Shown in pieces: positions 37,145 through 46,618 of a stretch of 64,000 bases of DNA. The DNA lies in NCBI RefSeq assembly GCF_026262505.1, contig NC_067207.1, forward strand, positions 11,686,082 through 11,750,081, in the 5' to 3' direction. Within the stretch, counting starts at the first letter, position 1. Every line of letters starts with the position of its first letter. Under the pieces are notes generated by a model. That model made no database searches, was not told where the DNA came from, and worked only from the letters and a program-made list of their open reading frames with translations. Source of the DNA: Trichomonas vaginalis G3. Its lineage: Eukaryota > Parabasalia > Trichomonadida > Trichomonadidae. The position numbers and the translations under genes were made by a program.

Positions 37145-38131
37145 ACAAATCTGACACCAGAAAAAAAATTTCGTATCGAATTTTTTCAAATCGTTTTATG
37201 GTCAAATGGATTTCGATTTTATATAAAATGGATACAAATAAGAACAGTACTTGAAGATGTAGATTCACACTGTCTTGCATTATTTTTGATAAGAAATTCA
37301 ATATTTCGAATTTACAAATTAGGAAAAAAACAGAACTCAATATGCCAACATAGCGTATAATTTGTCACCAAATGTTGGGCCTCCAAGAATCAATAGCATA
37401 AGATCTAGTTATCTACTTGAATACTCTTTTTTGGTTCACTCAAATTTGATGAGAGCAGTCTTACCATTTCTTTATTATATAACTGATATCTGCGATATAA
37501 ATAGATGTTCCTATATGGTAGTGTTTTGCTCTTATGTTAGTATTATTGAAAATAATTATTTATTTAATTCGATTAGATTGTGATGAGTTGCAAAATGACG
37601 ATATGTTGTTCCATTCATCTTTTGCATCAACATCATCACAAAATGAAATAAGAATACTAAATCTTTTACATATAAAAAATTAAAGGTAGTCTCACGAGAA
37701 AACTGACGGTAAAAATTCGATGAAACCAGGTGCATTGTATAGTACATATATGTGGTAAATAAATGTCGATTAGCTTTGTAAAAAATATCCCACAGTTTTT
37801 GAGATCTTGAAAACGGCCATTCAAAAAGTCGAAAATTTTCGCGAGATGTTAATGGGCAAGACAGTTTTTCGACAAATAAATCGTAAACATGGGAATTAAA
37901 ATAAGGCGTTATATTACATATATGGTAAAGAATATGGATGTGAAGAGCGTTAGTAGAATGGAAAGACTTTGAAATTTTAAAAAATTTATCTGGACTAAAA
38001 AATTATTTGATTATAAAAAACATATTATATATCAATTGCTATATAGAACTATCATAACAGATTTTGGAAAAGCCGCAAATCCCCAAGTTGGAGAATTCAT
38101 TAAATACTAATTATTCAGCTTTTTATCAGAA
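37145..38131. other. Gene-free AT-rich stretch
   Basis: About 990 bases upstream of the Ca2+ ATPase gene. Only short open frames without coding character. No repeat recognised. Confidence 0.5.
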
Positions 38132-38218
38132 AGGAAGGTAGTGTAGTGGTTAGGAACACTATGCTCTTTTTGAATCTAAAAGGCAACTGTTCAAATCATA
38201 ACATCTTTGTTTTTTTTT
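38132..38218 (+). pseudogene. tRNA-Gln-like pseudogene with Pol III signals
   Basis: TAGTGTAGTGG (38139-38149) is a perfect A box and GTTCAAATC (38189-38197) a perfect B box, 40 bases apart as in a tRNA. The D-arm pairs (GTGT with ACAC) around AGTGGTTAGGA. TTTTTGAATC in the anticodon region resembles tRNA-Gln (UUG) genes. A run of nine T at 38210-38218 would terminate Pol III. However, the anticodon, T and acceptor stems do not pair, so a functional tRNA is unlikely; it is a decayed tRNA gene or the head of a tRNA-derived SINE. Confidence 0.55.
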
Positions 38219-39380
38219 CTTATTCTGCCATTATTGTTTTTCCTTGTTATGATTCAAATTAAAAATATTTTAGTAAAGGTATTTTGGACATCATTTTTTC
38301 ACATTGTCTCAATGCAAATGTTTGAAAATTTTGTAGGCAATATGACAACTCTTTCAACATTTGTTCTTTTATTAACTCAAACAGATTTAGGATCTAATTT
38401 CATGCCTTCGAAGACATTTAAACCATCTTCAACATAATTTATTGACAAATTGATAACAATTACTCATGAATGTCGTAGATTTAATATCCTGTCACTCAGC
38501 AACAAATTCGGGTTCAATAACAAAGCTCAGTAAAAACTTTACAGAAATTCTCCAATTTATTTTAGTGTCTTTTTGCGTCATTACGGCTGCATTTTCTTCT
38601 GCATCTGAACGCTGTGTTTGGAAGAAGACGAAATACAGAAACTTTCAACACAAGTAATCAGATTTTCTTGTCTTTCATGTTAAAATGCTTCATCTCGCTA
38701 GGTATACGTCATTTATTGGATGGATTGTTAGCTTTGTGTCCAAATAGCAAAAAAAAAGTATTAATTTAAATTTCGCATTTTGCATAAGTATACGCTTTAA
38801 TTTATATCAAAACAGATTTAGATAGCTTAAAACAATATAGTTTACTCATAAATACATCTTGATAATTCACTTCTTCAATTTTCATAATCTTATATCCTGA
38901 CCTATATCCTCTTATAAACCATATTTCTACTGAGATCTTCTTAAATCATCTTTTTATCCCTATCTACGCCTCGAAACCCTATTTTTCCGGCGGAATATGA
39001 ATCTTCGGGTCTCGCTGATTCGATTTCTGCAGTCAGATCGTAAAAATACCCACTACATAGCCTGATAATCTCAATTTAAGTTCCTTAATTTTTTTGAAAA
39101 AAAAATTAAAACACCCTTATCAAACATCATGCTCATTTTTACGAATTTCATTTTTCCTTTAAGTTTAAAATATACGCTTTTTAGCATGTTTATAATACAT
39201 TTTCAATTTACATTTACATTTTTATTTTTGAATTGTTTATTTATATTTCCGTTTGAACAATAATATTTATTGAAAATTGTGAGAGAAACGGATATAATAA
39301 AAAACACCATACAACAAAATTCACTTTTTTTCATACTTACGCGGATCACTCCTTTTCGGCCCAATATGCCGGAAATGATA
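38219..39380. other. Intergenic stretch with possible decayed gene
   Basis: No intact gene. On the minus strand, fragments such as QRSDAEENAAVMTQKD (within 38485-38650) and VEDGLNVFEGMKLDPK (within 38379-38435) look protein-like but are interrupted by stops, suggesting an old host gene relic. The rest is AT-rich. Confidence 0.25.
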
Positions 39381-39592
39381 AAACTCTCAGATCTAGTTGC
39401 TAAGATCCAAACTCTCGACTCTCAAATCTACTTCCTCAGATCTTGTTGCTAAGATCTACTTCCTCAGATCTTGTTGCTAAGATCTACTTCCTCAGATCTT
39501 GTTGCTAAGATCTACTTCCTCAGATCTTGTTGCTAAGATCTAAACTCTCGACTCTCAAATCTATTTCCTCAGATCTTGTTGCTAAGATCGAT
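39381..39592. repeat. 28-bp tandem repeat array
   Basis: The unit CTACTTCCTCAGATCTTGTT + GCTAAGAT (28 bases) starts at 39428, 39456, 39484 and 39512 in perfect phase, with a variant unit from 39561. A 21-base spacer containing AAACTCTCGACTCTCAAAT occurs both before (39407) and after (39540) the array, so there is a higher-order pattern. Confidence 0.85.
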
Positions 39593-40015
39593 CTATTATA
39601 CTCACTTTTACTTAAGCAATATAGATCACCTTTATTATGATTCTCTTTATCTGTACTTGTTTAAAATTAAATTACATCATAAAGATCTAATTACAAATTA
39701 TTTAGAATTTTGAAATAAAACCAGTATTTTATCAAATGCTTTGAGATTAATGCATTCAAACTTAAAAAAAAGATATATTCAGATCAATTTCAATATTATT
39801 GATTTTTTAATGTAAAAACTATGTCTACATAGATCTCAAACAATTTTATTAGATACTCTTTTTCCCAATTTTTTTCAAAATCTCTTTTTACATATCAAAA
39901 ATTGTATTTTTCAATTTCATTTTTATTTTTTCCATATTTTTTTTGGAATTTGGATATGCGTCCAAAGTAGTTATGTCATTAGAAAAATATTAGATATCTG
40001 AAGAGAAAATGATAA

Positions 40016-40018
<3 letters not shown>
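39593..40018. other. Gene-free AT-rich stretch
   Basis: About 425 bases of very AT-rich sequence; nothing recognised. Confidence 0.5.
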
Positions 40019-40052
<34 letters not shown>

Positions 40053-40087
40053 GTGGGGCTTCCAGGGGCTGCGCCCCTTCTAGCCCC
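40019..40087. repeat. Poly-A run followed by GC-rich nested hairpin
   Basis: A run of 31 A (40019-40049) is followed by a GC-rich nested inverted repeat: inner arms AGGGGC (40064-40069) and GCCCCT (40073-40078), outer arms GGGGC (40055-40059) and GCCCC (40083-40087). It lies just beyond the 3' end of the minus-strand 40132 gene. The G+C content is extreme for this window, suggesting a mobile-element end or a processing signal. Confidence 0.65.
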
Positions 40088-40131
40088 GAAGATGTTTAGT
40101 ATAAATGAGGTTTTTATTCTGAAATGTTTGT

Positions 40132-41277
40132 TTAAAGTTTTTTACGGATGGAAATGAACTGGATATCGTCTGAGTCTTCGCTTGTTTCCTCCTCTTCTTC
40201 TTCTTCGTCCGAATTGTCTTCATCTTCACAATAACCAGATAAGAAGATGGTTATTTTGGTTTGTTCTGGTTTTTTGAGAAGCATTTTGGCTGTGCCAGTA
40301 AAAACGAACTCAAGATTTTGATAGAATTGTCTGCTTGAGTGAGTGAAATTGCATACTGTAACTGGCATTGCAACTCGGTTTGCTTGAACAGATATTATTG
40401 AAACTTCTTCTCCATCTGGTATCCGTTCAGGAATATCTAAAGCGGCTGTTGTGATAATATGCATATTGTTTTCGTAATGCAATTTTGGATATATTTCGAA
40501 TGGATGTGCAGCTACACCAGCTGGAGCAACAATGGAAAGATTCCAGGAGAAAGAACCGTGTTTGTTTTCATCTTCTTTCCAATTGTAAGTTAAAGGATAA
40601 GGGCGAAAGTCTTTGAGTGTTTCATATAGCTGTTCTCTTAAGTTTGGTTCACAGCAAAGAATGAATTCGTCAATTGCTTGAAGAGATATCATAGTTGAAA
40701 CATAAGGCAAATTCGACAAGAAAAAGTCAACCATTACTGTCGGGTTTTGAACTTTGTTTTCTAATGTTTCGACTGGTTTTATTATACTTTTGAAATATCT
40801 ATCATAGTCATTGTTGTCTGTTAAGGACAAATTGTTTGGATAATCTGCAATGAGTCTTCTATATCTTGCTTCTGTTGTTGAGAATGAGAAGACACCTTCT
40901 GGTTCTGTAGGAGTGTAAGTTTTTAGTTGAACTTGAGCTTCAATTTGTGTCTGATTGGAGTCTGATTGGACTGAAACAACTTGAGCTTCTGTAGTTTGTT
41001 CGACTTCGGCAGTTTCTTTTGGTTGAATTTGAGCTTCAATTTGTGTCTGATTGGAGTCTGATTGGACTGAAACAACTTGAGCTTCTGTAGTTTGTTCGAC
41101 TTCGGCAGTTTCTTTTGGTTGAATTTGAGCTTCAATTTGTGTCTGATTGGAGTCTGATTGGACTGAAACCTGTGTAACCTCTTTGGACATACTAGTAAAG
41201 TATGAAGATATAAGTGTTTGACCTTTAAAGAGCTTTTGTAAAGAATTGTCAGTCATGCTACTACTGTGGTCTTCCAT
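40132..41277 (-). CDS. Unknown protein with PIP-box-like motif, repeats and acidic tail, 381 aa
   Basis: The start is ATG 41277, with TCATTTTT 5-12 bases upstream. Residues 20-27 (QTLISSYF) match the PCNA-interacting PIP box (Q-x-x-I-x-x-aromatic-aromatic). Residues about 38-120 are tandem 32-residue units (SVQSDSNQTQIEAQ, then PKETAEVEQTTEAQV), two full and one partial, nearly identical in DNA. The body (about 125-345) appears globular, and the tail is very acidic (EDEDNSDEEEEEEE). No known family. PIP box plus acidic tail suggests a nuclear, replication- or chromatin-linked role; this is inference. It lies next to the capsid-bearing element and could belong to it or to the host. Confidence 0.7.
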   Translation of the reverse strand: MEDHSSSMTDNSLQKLFKGQTLISSYFTSMSKEVTQVSVQSDSNQTQIEAQIQPKETAEVEQTTEAQVVSVQSDSNQTQIEAQIQPKETAEVEQTTEAQVVSVQSDSNQTQIEAQVQLKTYTPTEPEGVFSFSTTEARYRRLIADYPNNLSLTDNNDYDRYFKSIIKPVETLENKVQNPTVMVDFFLSNLPYVSTMISLQAIDEFILCCEPNLREQLYETLKDFRPYPLTYNWKEDENKHGSFSWNLSIVAPAGVAAHPFEIYPKLHYENNMHIITTAALDIPERIPDGEEVSIISVQANRVAMPVTVCNFTHSSRQFYQNLEFVFTGTAKMLLKKPEQTKITIFLSGYCEDEDNSDEEEEEEETSEDSDDIQFISIRKKL

Positions 41278-41282
41278 TAGAC

Positions 41283-41290
41283 AAAAATGA
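41283..41290 (-). promoter_or_regulatory. Initiator (TCATTTTT) of the 40132 gene
   Basis: Strong trichomonad-type initiator adjoining the ATG at 41277. Confidence 0.6.
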
Positions 41291-41339
41291 ACTGTTTTTT
41301 CGGACTACTCATAGAAAGTTTAAAATAAACCGTTTTCGT

Positions 41340-41503
41340 CAACGGTAACCCCTCTATTTTTTTATTTTATTGAAAAGTCTCCGTTGGCAAACCGTTCCAT
41401 CTCAAATATTGAATGAACTATAAATTTTTTGTTTTCTATATATACTTTTTTGTCCAACGGTAAAACTTTTTACACAACGGTTTTTTGAGAGTCGTCGCCG
41501 TTG
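41340..41503. promoter_or_regulatory. Cluster of CAACGG (Myb-type) sites
   Basis: Five copies of CAACGG or its complement occur at 41340, 41391, 41455, 41475 and 41498 in the divergent promoter region between the 40132 gene and the virus-like element. CAACGG fits the Myb core YAACKG, and Myb factors are numerous in Trichomonas. The same site occurs as a palindrome upstream of the C2 gene. Confidence 0.5.
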
Positions 41504-41734
41504 ACTTTTTGTAGAGCACTCAAAATAGTGTAACTTTGTCTGGACAAGTAAGGGTCTATCGTCGCTACAGGAAAAGTTACAGGCGTTCCAAGGAAGTATA
41601 CTTTGAGAAGCCTTTTCCCCTTATAGAATGAGATAGGACGGTTATTTTACAAAACTGACAACACTTTGACGAGTAGTTTTTTGTGCTGAACAAAAAGTGT
41701 CATATAAACATCTGTCAAAAGCCGCTTTTTAACT

Positions 41735-41741
41735 TCACTTA
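41735..41741 (+). promoter_or_regulatory. Initiator (TCACTTA) at first gene of the capsid element
   Basis: TCACTTA ends three bases before ATG 41744, matching the host-type initiator; the element's first gene seems to use host promoter rules. Confidence 0.5.
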
Positions 41742-41743
41742 AA

Positions 41744-43514
41744 ATGCCACGTAAGCTACGTAAGAATATACGTAAGAGGAAGAGAGCATTGAAACATCCA
41801 ATAGTAAAACTGACACCACAACAACAGTTGCAACAACAAATTATGAATGACCCCACTATGTTGCAACAAATGTCAAGCAATCCTATGCTTTTAAACCGAG
41901 TTGTTGGTGCACAGAGTGGAGGTTTAAGAGCGGCACTTTTAGCGAAAATGGCAGGCTATGGTGGAGCTGCAGACGGAACAGCCTATAACCCTCAAAGTCA
42001 AATGAATTTGAGTTCACTCAAAAATCAAATAACAGATGTCAAAAAGTCAAACATAGACATACAGAAGCAAATAAGTGAAAACGAAAAGAAACTAGAATAT
42101 GACAGACACACAAAGAAACTCAATGAGTTAAACGTAGAGAAAAAGAAGAAAGAAGAACAACTGAAAGAACTAAGTACAGAGGAATATGCGAAAAAAGTGT
42201 CAGAAAAAGCAACAGAAGTAGCAAAAATGGAACAAGATGTCATAAATTTGAAAAACATACTACTCGATATAAAGTACTGAAAGATGAAGAGATAAAACAA
42301 AAAGCCCTGAAGACATATATGGATAGCGATGAGTATAAAAAAGAAGTTGAAGCAAATGTAAAGGCAGAAAAACTTTTACAGTTGCAGAACCAAACCGTAC
42401 AGTATGAAAACTTAGCACAAGAAAGTAAAAATAACGACGCAGCCATGCAAAAGGCAATGAAAGCGCAGAATATATAAAAGCTAACAATGACTGGTTAGAT
42501 GCCCAAGCCAACGCTAAAGCAGCCCAACTTATAGGGTCAATAAGGACAAAAATACAAGCGGATGAAGACAGTTCAAATGAAGCTTTAATGAATGCTGACT
42601 TTAAGAACGCCTTCGAAGCTCTTCATAGTAAGGTGAAACTAGTGAACGACTTCTCATCTGGAAAGAAACTGAAGTCTGAAGGTTTCGACAACGAGTTAAG
42701 AGAAGTAGCACAAAATATGACGAAAATAACAGATGCAGCAACGAGACAGGCAGTTCAAAGTGCCTATGACGCCGTTAGAGCAACTGTTGTGGAAAGTCAA
42801 GAAAAAGAGTTACAACAGACCAAAACAGACCTAGTAAATGCTTTCTTAAGAACGAAAAGTCAGGTAGGACATTATGCTGCAGATGGAACATATGTGCCAG
42901 CTGGTGGAACTTATATACCACCAAACCCTCCAAGAGAAGCACCTGCACCAGGACTACCTAAAACATTTACATCGTCACATGGACACAGACACAGGCATGC
43001 ACCAAAACAACAACCAACAGTTCAAAATCCAGCACAACAACCAACAGTTCAAAATCCAGCACAACCAACAGTTCAAAACCCTGCACAACAACCAACAGTT
43101 CAAAATCCAGCACAACCAACAGTTCAAAACCCTGCACAACAACAACCACAAACAGAGCAAGGACATAAAAGAAGTAGAGAACAAGGAAACCAAGAATTCT
43201 TAAAAATGCTTAAAGAAGAGTGTGGTTTCCCAGATACTGTTGACTTTAGTGACAGATATAAAGAAGCTATTGGAAAGTTCAAGGGAGGAAATACTGACCC
43301 GAACCTATTTAGCTTTATGGCTCAGCACCAAAACGGATATAATCTCAAACCTGGAAAATACAAGCTCGCTAAGGGATATGATTTAATAGCATATCATCCA
43401 AATGACATGGATGAATTTACTCCGAGATATTTGATGTCAGAGCTAAATGACAATTCAACTTTCGTCATGAAACGCGTAAAAAATAGAGACGAACGAAAGA
43501 ACAAAAGCTTATGA
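41744..43514 (+). pseudogene. Core-like and repeat-containing protein region of copy A
   Basis: Opens with a very basic tail (MPRKLRKNIRKRKRALKHP), like DNA-condensing core proteins of adenovirus- or Polinton-type virions, followed by a Gln-rich and long coiled-coil stretch. The downstream part contains PTVQNPAQ repeats (about 43010-43145, five near-identical units) before a globular end with VDFSDRYKEAIGKFKG. Probably virion core or scaffold functions. This part is present only once, because copies B and C begin further downstream. Confidence 0.6.
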
Positions 43515-44990
43515 ATGCGGATGACGTAGATAGGGAAATTGTTGAAAACGGTCTCGGAATATATGAAATGCCAGCAGATGAGGTACAAGAAACTCCACAG
43601 GAAGAACTAGTTCAGATACAACCAGACATGGAAGAAATAGTTCAGCAACAACAGCTAGAAGAGCCTGAAGGAAACGAACAAGTCACTCCTTTGGAAACTA
43701 ACTTCACAGAACTAGATGAAGATTTGGAACAGCCGAAAAATCTTGACCTCAACAAGAGTATGCGGAGAATATGGAATATTTCCAAGAGTCTAAAAAAAAA
43801 TTCGGCTGACATAGTAGAAGAATATCGAAAAATGTTTGCCGACATACAAAAGACTCCAACACCAGATGAAAATATTCAGCATAGAATGGAAGCACTGAAA
43901 GAAAATGTACACAAATACAACAACCCTTTTTACTTACGAGCATTTAACGTTCAATCTTCGGATGAACTCGGTGAAGATAAAAGGTTAAATTTCAAGAAAA
44001 CATATAGAAATGAAACATTGTTTAAAGTTCATTCAGAGACCTAACCAAGATGGAAACAAACCTACTTTTGTTTCTGCAGACGATGGAACTACAATGAGAT
44101 GGGGTCATAAAGCTAATCCAGATAGGTGGTTCATAAACTTACAACCACAATTCCAGAAGTTGTAGACGCAATGGAAGTCAATGGTGAACCAGATATAGCT
44201 GGTATTTTAAGCGCGGCTTTAATGCCATTGAAAGATATGAAAGATGCAGATATTTTGAACCAGTATGAAATGAACATGGCTGATGGAAATATAACACCTG
44301 ACGTTCTAGAACATTTATCTCAAAGAACTACACAGAACCATAGAGATGGTATATTTGGTGAAGAGTTTAGAAAGAAAGTTAGGAGGGAGAAGGAAGGAAC
44401 CTATTGTACATGACCTTGCAAACGAAAGTTTACAAAATGTCATAAAAACTTACTTTGCAGGCGATGAATCGAGAAGGGATGAATATTTAAGAAAACTCAA
44501 ATGGACAGTACCAAATGAAATGTTAGTATTGAAAAACATGTTCCTTGACAAAATAAAACCAACTACAGAAATAACGACGCAAGACTGAAAGATTGGGTAA
44601 AAGCTTTCCCATTCACAAAAGATATTGTTGGAACATGGAAAGAAAACCAGAATGGCTACAAAAACATATATTTGGAAACGAGCTTATTCCATATGGACAA
44701 GCTCTGTTTGAAGAGCTTGAACCAGAAACTCAGGAAAGAGTCATGCAAACAATACGCAAAGACTCAAATACAAGACTATGAAAACTCTTTCTAGGATATA
44801 GGTTACCTGAGATGGGCGACCAGAGCCAAAAGGCAAAAAGGACATGGAAATTTGCAACATACTAGATGAACATAATGCAAAGATGCAACAACTTCAAGCA
44901 GAGGGCAATGAAGGAAAAAGAAGAGTTAAAACTCAGTCAGGAAGAAGTAAAGCTTGGTCGGAGTGGGTTCTATTATGACATATAAATCCA
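43511..44990 (+). pseudogene. Structural ORF region of unknown function, copy A
   Basis: The region codes for acidic, Glu/Gln-rich sequence (DEVQETPQEELVQIQPD) followed by a helical globular part (MKDADILNQYEMNM, PDVLEHLSQRTTQN, LFEELEPETQERVMQ). It overlaps the preceding frame by four bases, and its 3' part is repeated in copy C. Position before the major capsid gene suggests a virion or scaffold protein. No family recognised. Confidence 0.5.
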
Positions 44991-45020
44991 ACTATTCTAT
45001 ATTTTTACTCATATGAAATG

Positions 45021-46618
45021 TACGCCGCTCAGAATATAACGCCAACAGTTTTGGATGCTATGAATGGAAATGTTTCGAATGGTAAACGAATGCGACAATG
45101 CCATTAGAAGGTCAGAAATAGTTCCTGGAACTTACGAATATACAACTGCTGTTTCTTATGGAAATGTAGGTGAGTTTGGAGAAGGTTCTTCAACAACAGT
45201 AGATATTGCTTGCGACAGGTTTCATATAATTTCTATTGACAACTCTTTCTTATACGTGGAACAAGACATTGAAATAAAACCTTCTGCCAAGTTGTCTGAC
45301 AAGAAAGGTTGCAATGGAATTTTCTATGTCGGATACCAATATGCTCCAGAAGTTTTCATGGATATAAGATATATTCTAACTCTGACTTAGTTCAAACAGT
45401 AACATGGGCAAACTATGAATGGTTCGCTTTGAGAAACTCAGTACAACCACAAGCTAGAGAACAAACAGACCAATATGCAACTATTGAGAAAATAAGAAGA
45501 CTTGACCCTAACGTTCCAGGAGTTTATGTTAACCTTTCTGGACAAACTGCAGCAGCAGTAACCAAAGTAAAACTGAAACTTAGAGTTCCTTTGTCATCTT
45601 TCCTCATCTTCAGGTTTTTAAGATACTTGCCAAACTGGGCAGGAAAAATTTCTATCGAACTTACTCCAAGCAAAAATAACTTAGTCATTGCACCAACACA
45701 AGACCCATTCACTCTTACAGAAGTAGTGGGAACAAATAAAACGTCATTCGCCGACTTTTGCAAAGATAAGGTAGACTTAGACTTTGGTTTCTCAAACTTC
45801 AACACTGAAGTAAACTATTATTTCAATGCTGCTGGAGATGCTTGGGACCCAGTTAAGTTCACATGCGAAAAGTTTGAATGCAAGAGAATAGAAAGCAGAC
45901 TTGCAGTCTATATGTTGGACCCAGATATTTCAAATGCTTTAGCTGCCAAATATATTGCAGTTCCACTTATGTTCCCTATACACCAAATATCTGTCAAAGA
46001 CTTTGCAGGTGAAGTTGGAAACCAAAGTGCTGACCCAGGTGCAAGAACAGATATTGCTTTAACAACTGCAATGAAACATGCAGATACTATGTTTGTACTG
46101 TTCAGACGAACTATAAATGACTATTCTTGCTTCTACAACCCTGGTATTAAATATCATATAAACATAGATGGCAAATACTATCAAGAGAAGAATATTCCAC
46201 AGTTGAGGATATGAGGTCATACAACTTGACATTAGATGCTATGAACTTTAACAACAACTTCACAACAACCATTAACCCTGAAATGCAAAGTTCTATTATG
46301 CCATATGTGAAAGTATGGACTCATACAGGAGGTCAAAAAACTCAATATACAAATGGAGACCGTTCAAACTTTTGGCTTGGCATTCCATTTGCTGACTCAG
46401 AAGACTTTATGGGTGGTATTTCAACTGTTGGTACTGTACAAATACAATATACTGGTGACAGAGACGGTCCAGATGAATTGAGAGCAAAGAAGTTTACAAA
46501 ACCAATAGCACTTTTCACGGAAGACTTTTTGAAGATTCGTTCGATGAAACCTGCTGGGGCTCCTCAGATTGGCATAACGACAGCTTCCATCGAGCAGATT
46601 TTGGCAGCAGGTCAGTAA
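45021..46618 (+). pseudogene. Major capsid protein region, copy A (broken)
   Basis: Encodes the same protein as 55083-56684: beta-rich, with VDIACDRFHIISIDNSF near the start and MPYVKVWTHTGGQ, NFWLGIPFADSED and GTVQIQYTGDRDG near the end, consistent with a double jelly-roll capsid protein of the Polinton/PLV/virophage type. It is broken here in several places. Confidence 0.65.

Noticed and set aside
37125-37747. Short frames upstream of the Ca2+ ATPase
   Set aside because: No coding character; one is an N-terminal shadow of the ATPase locus.
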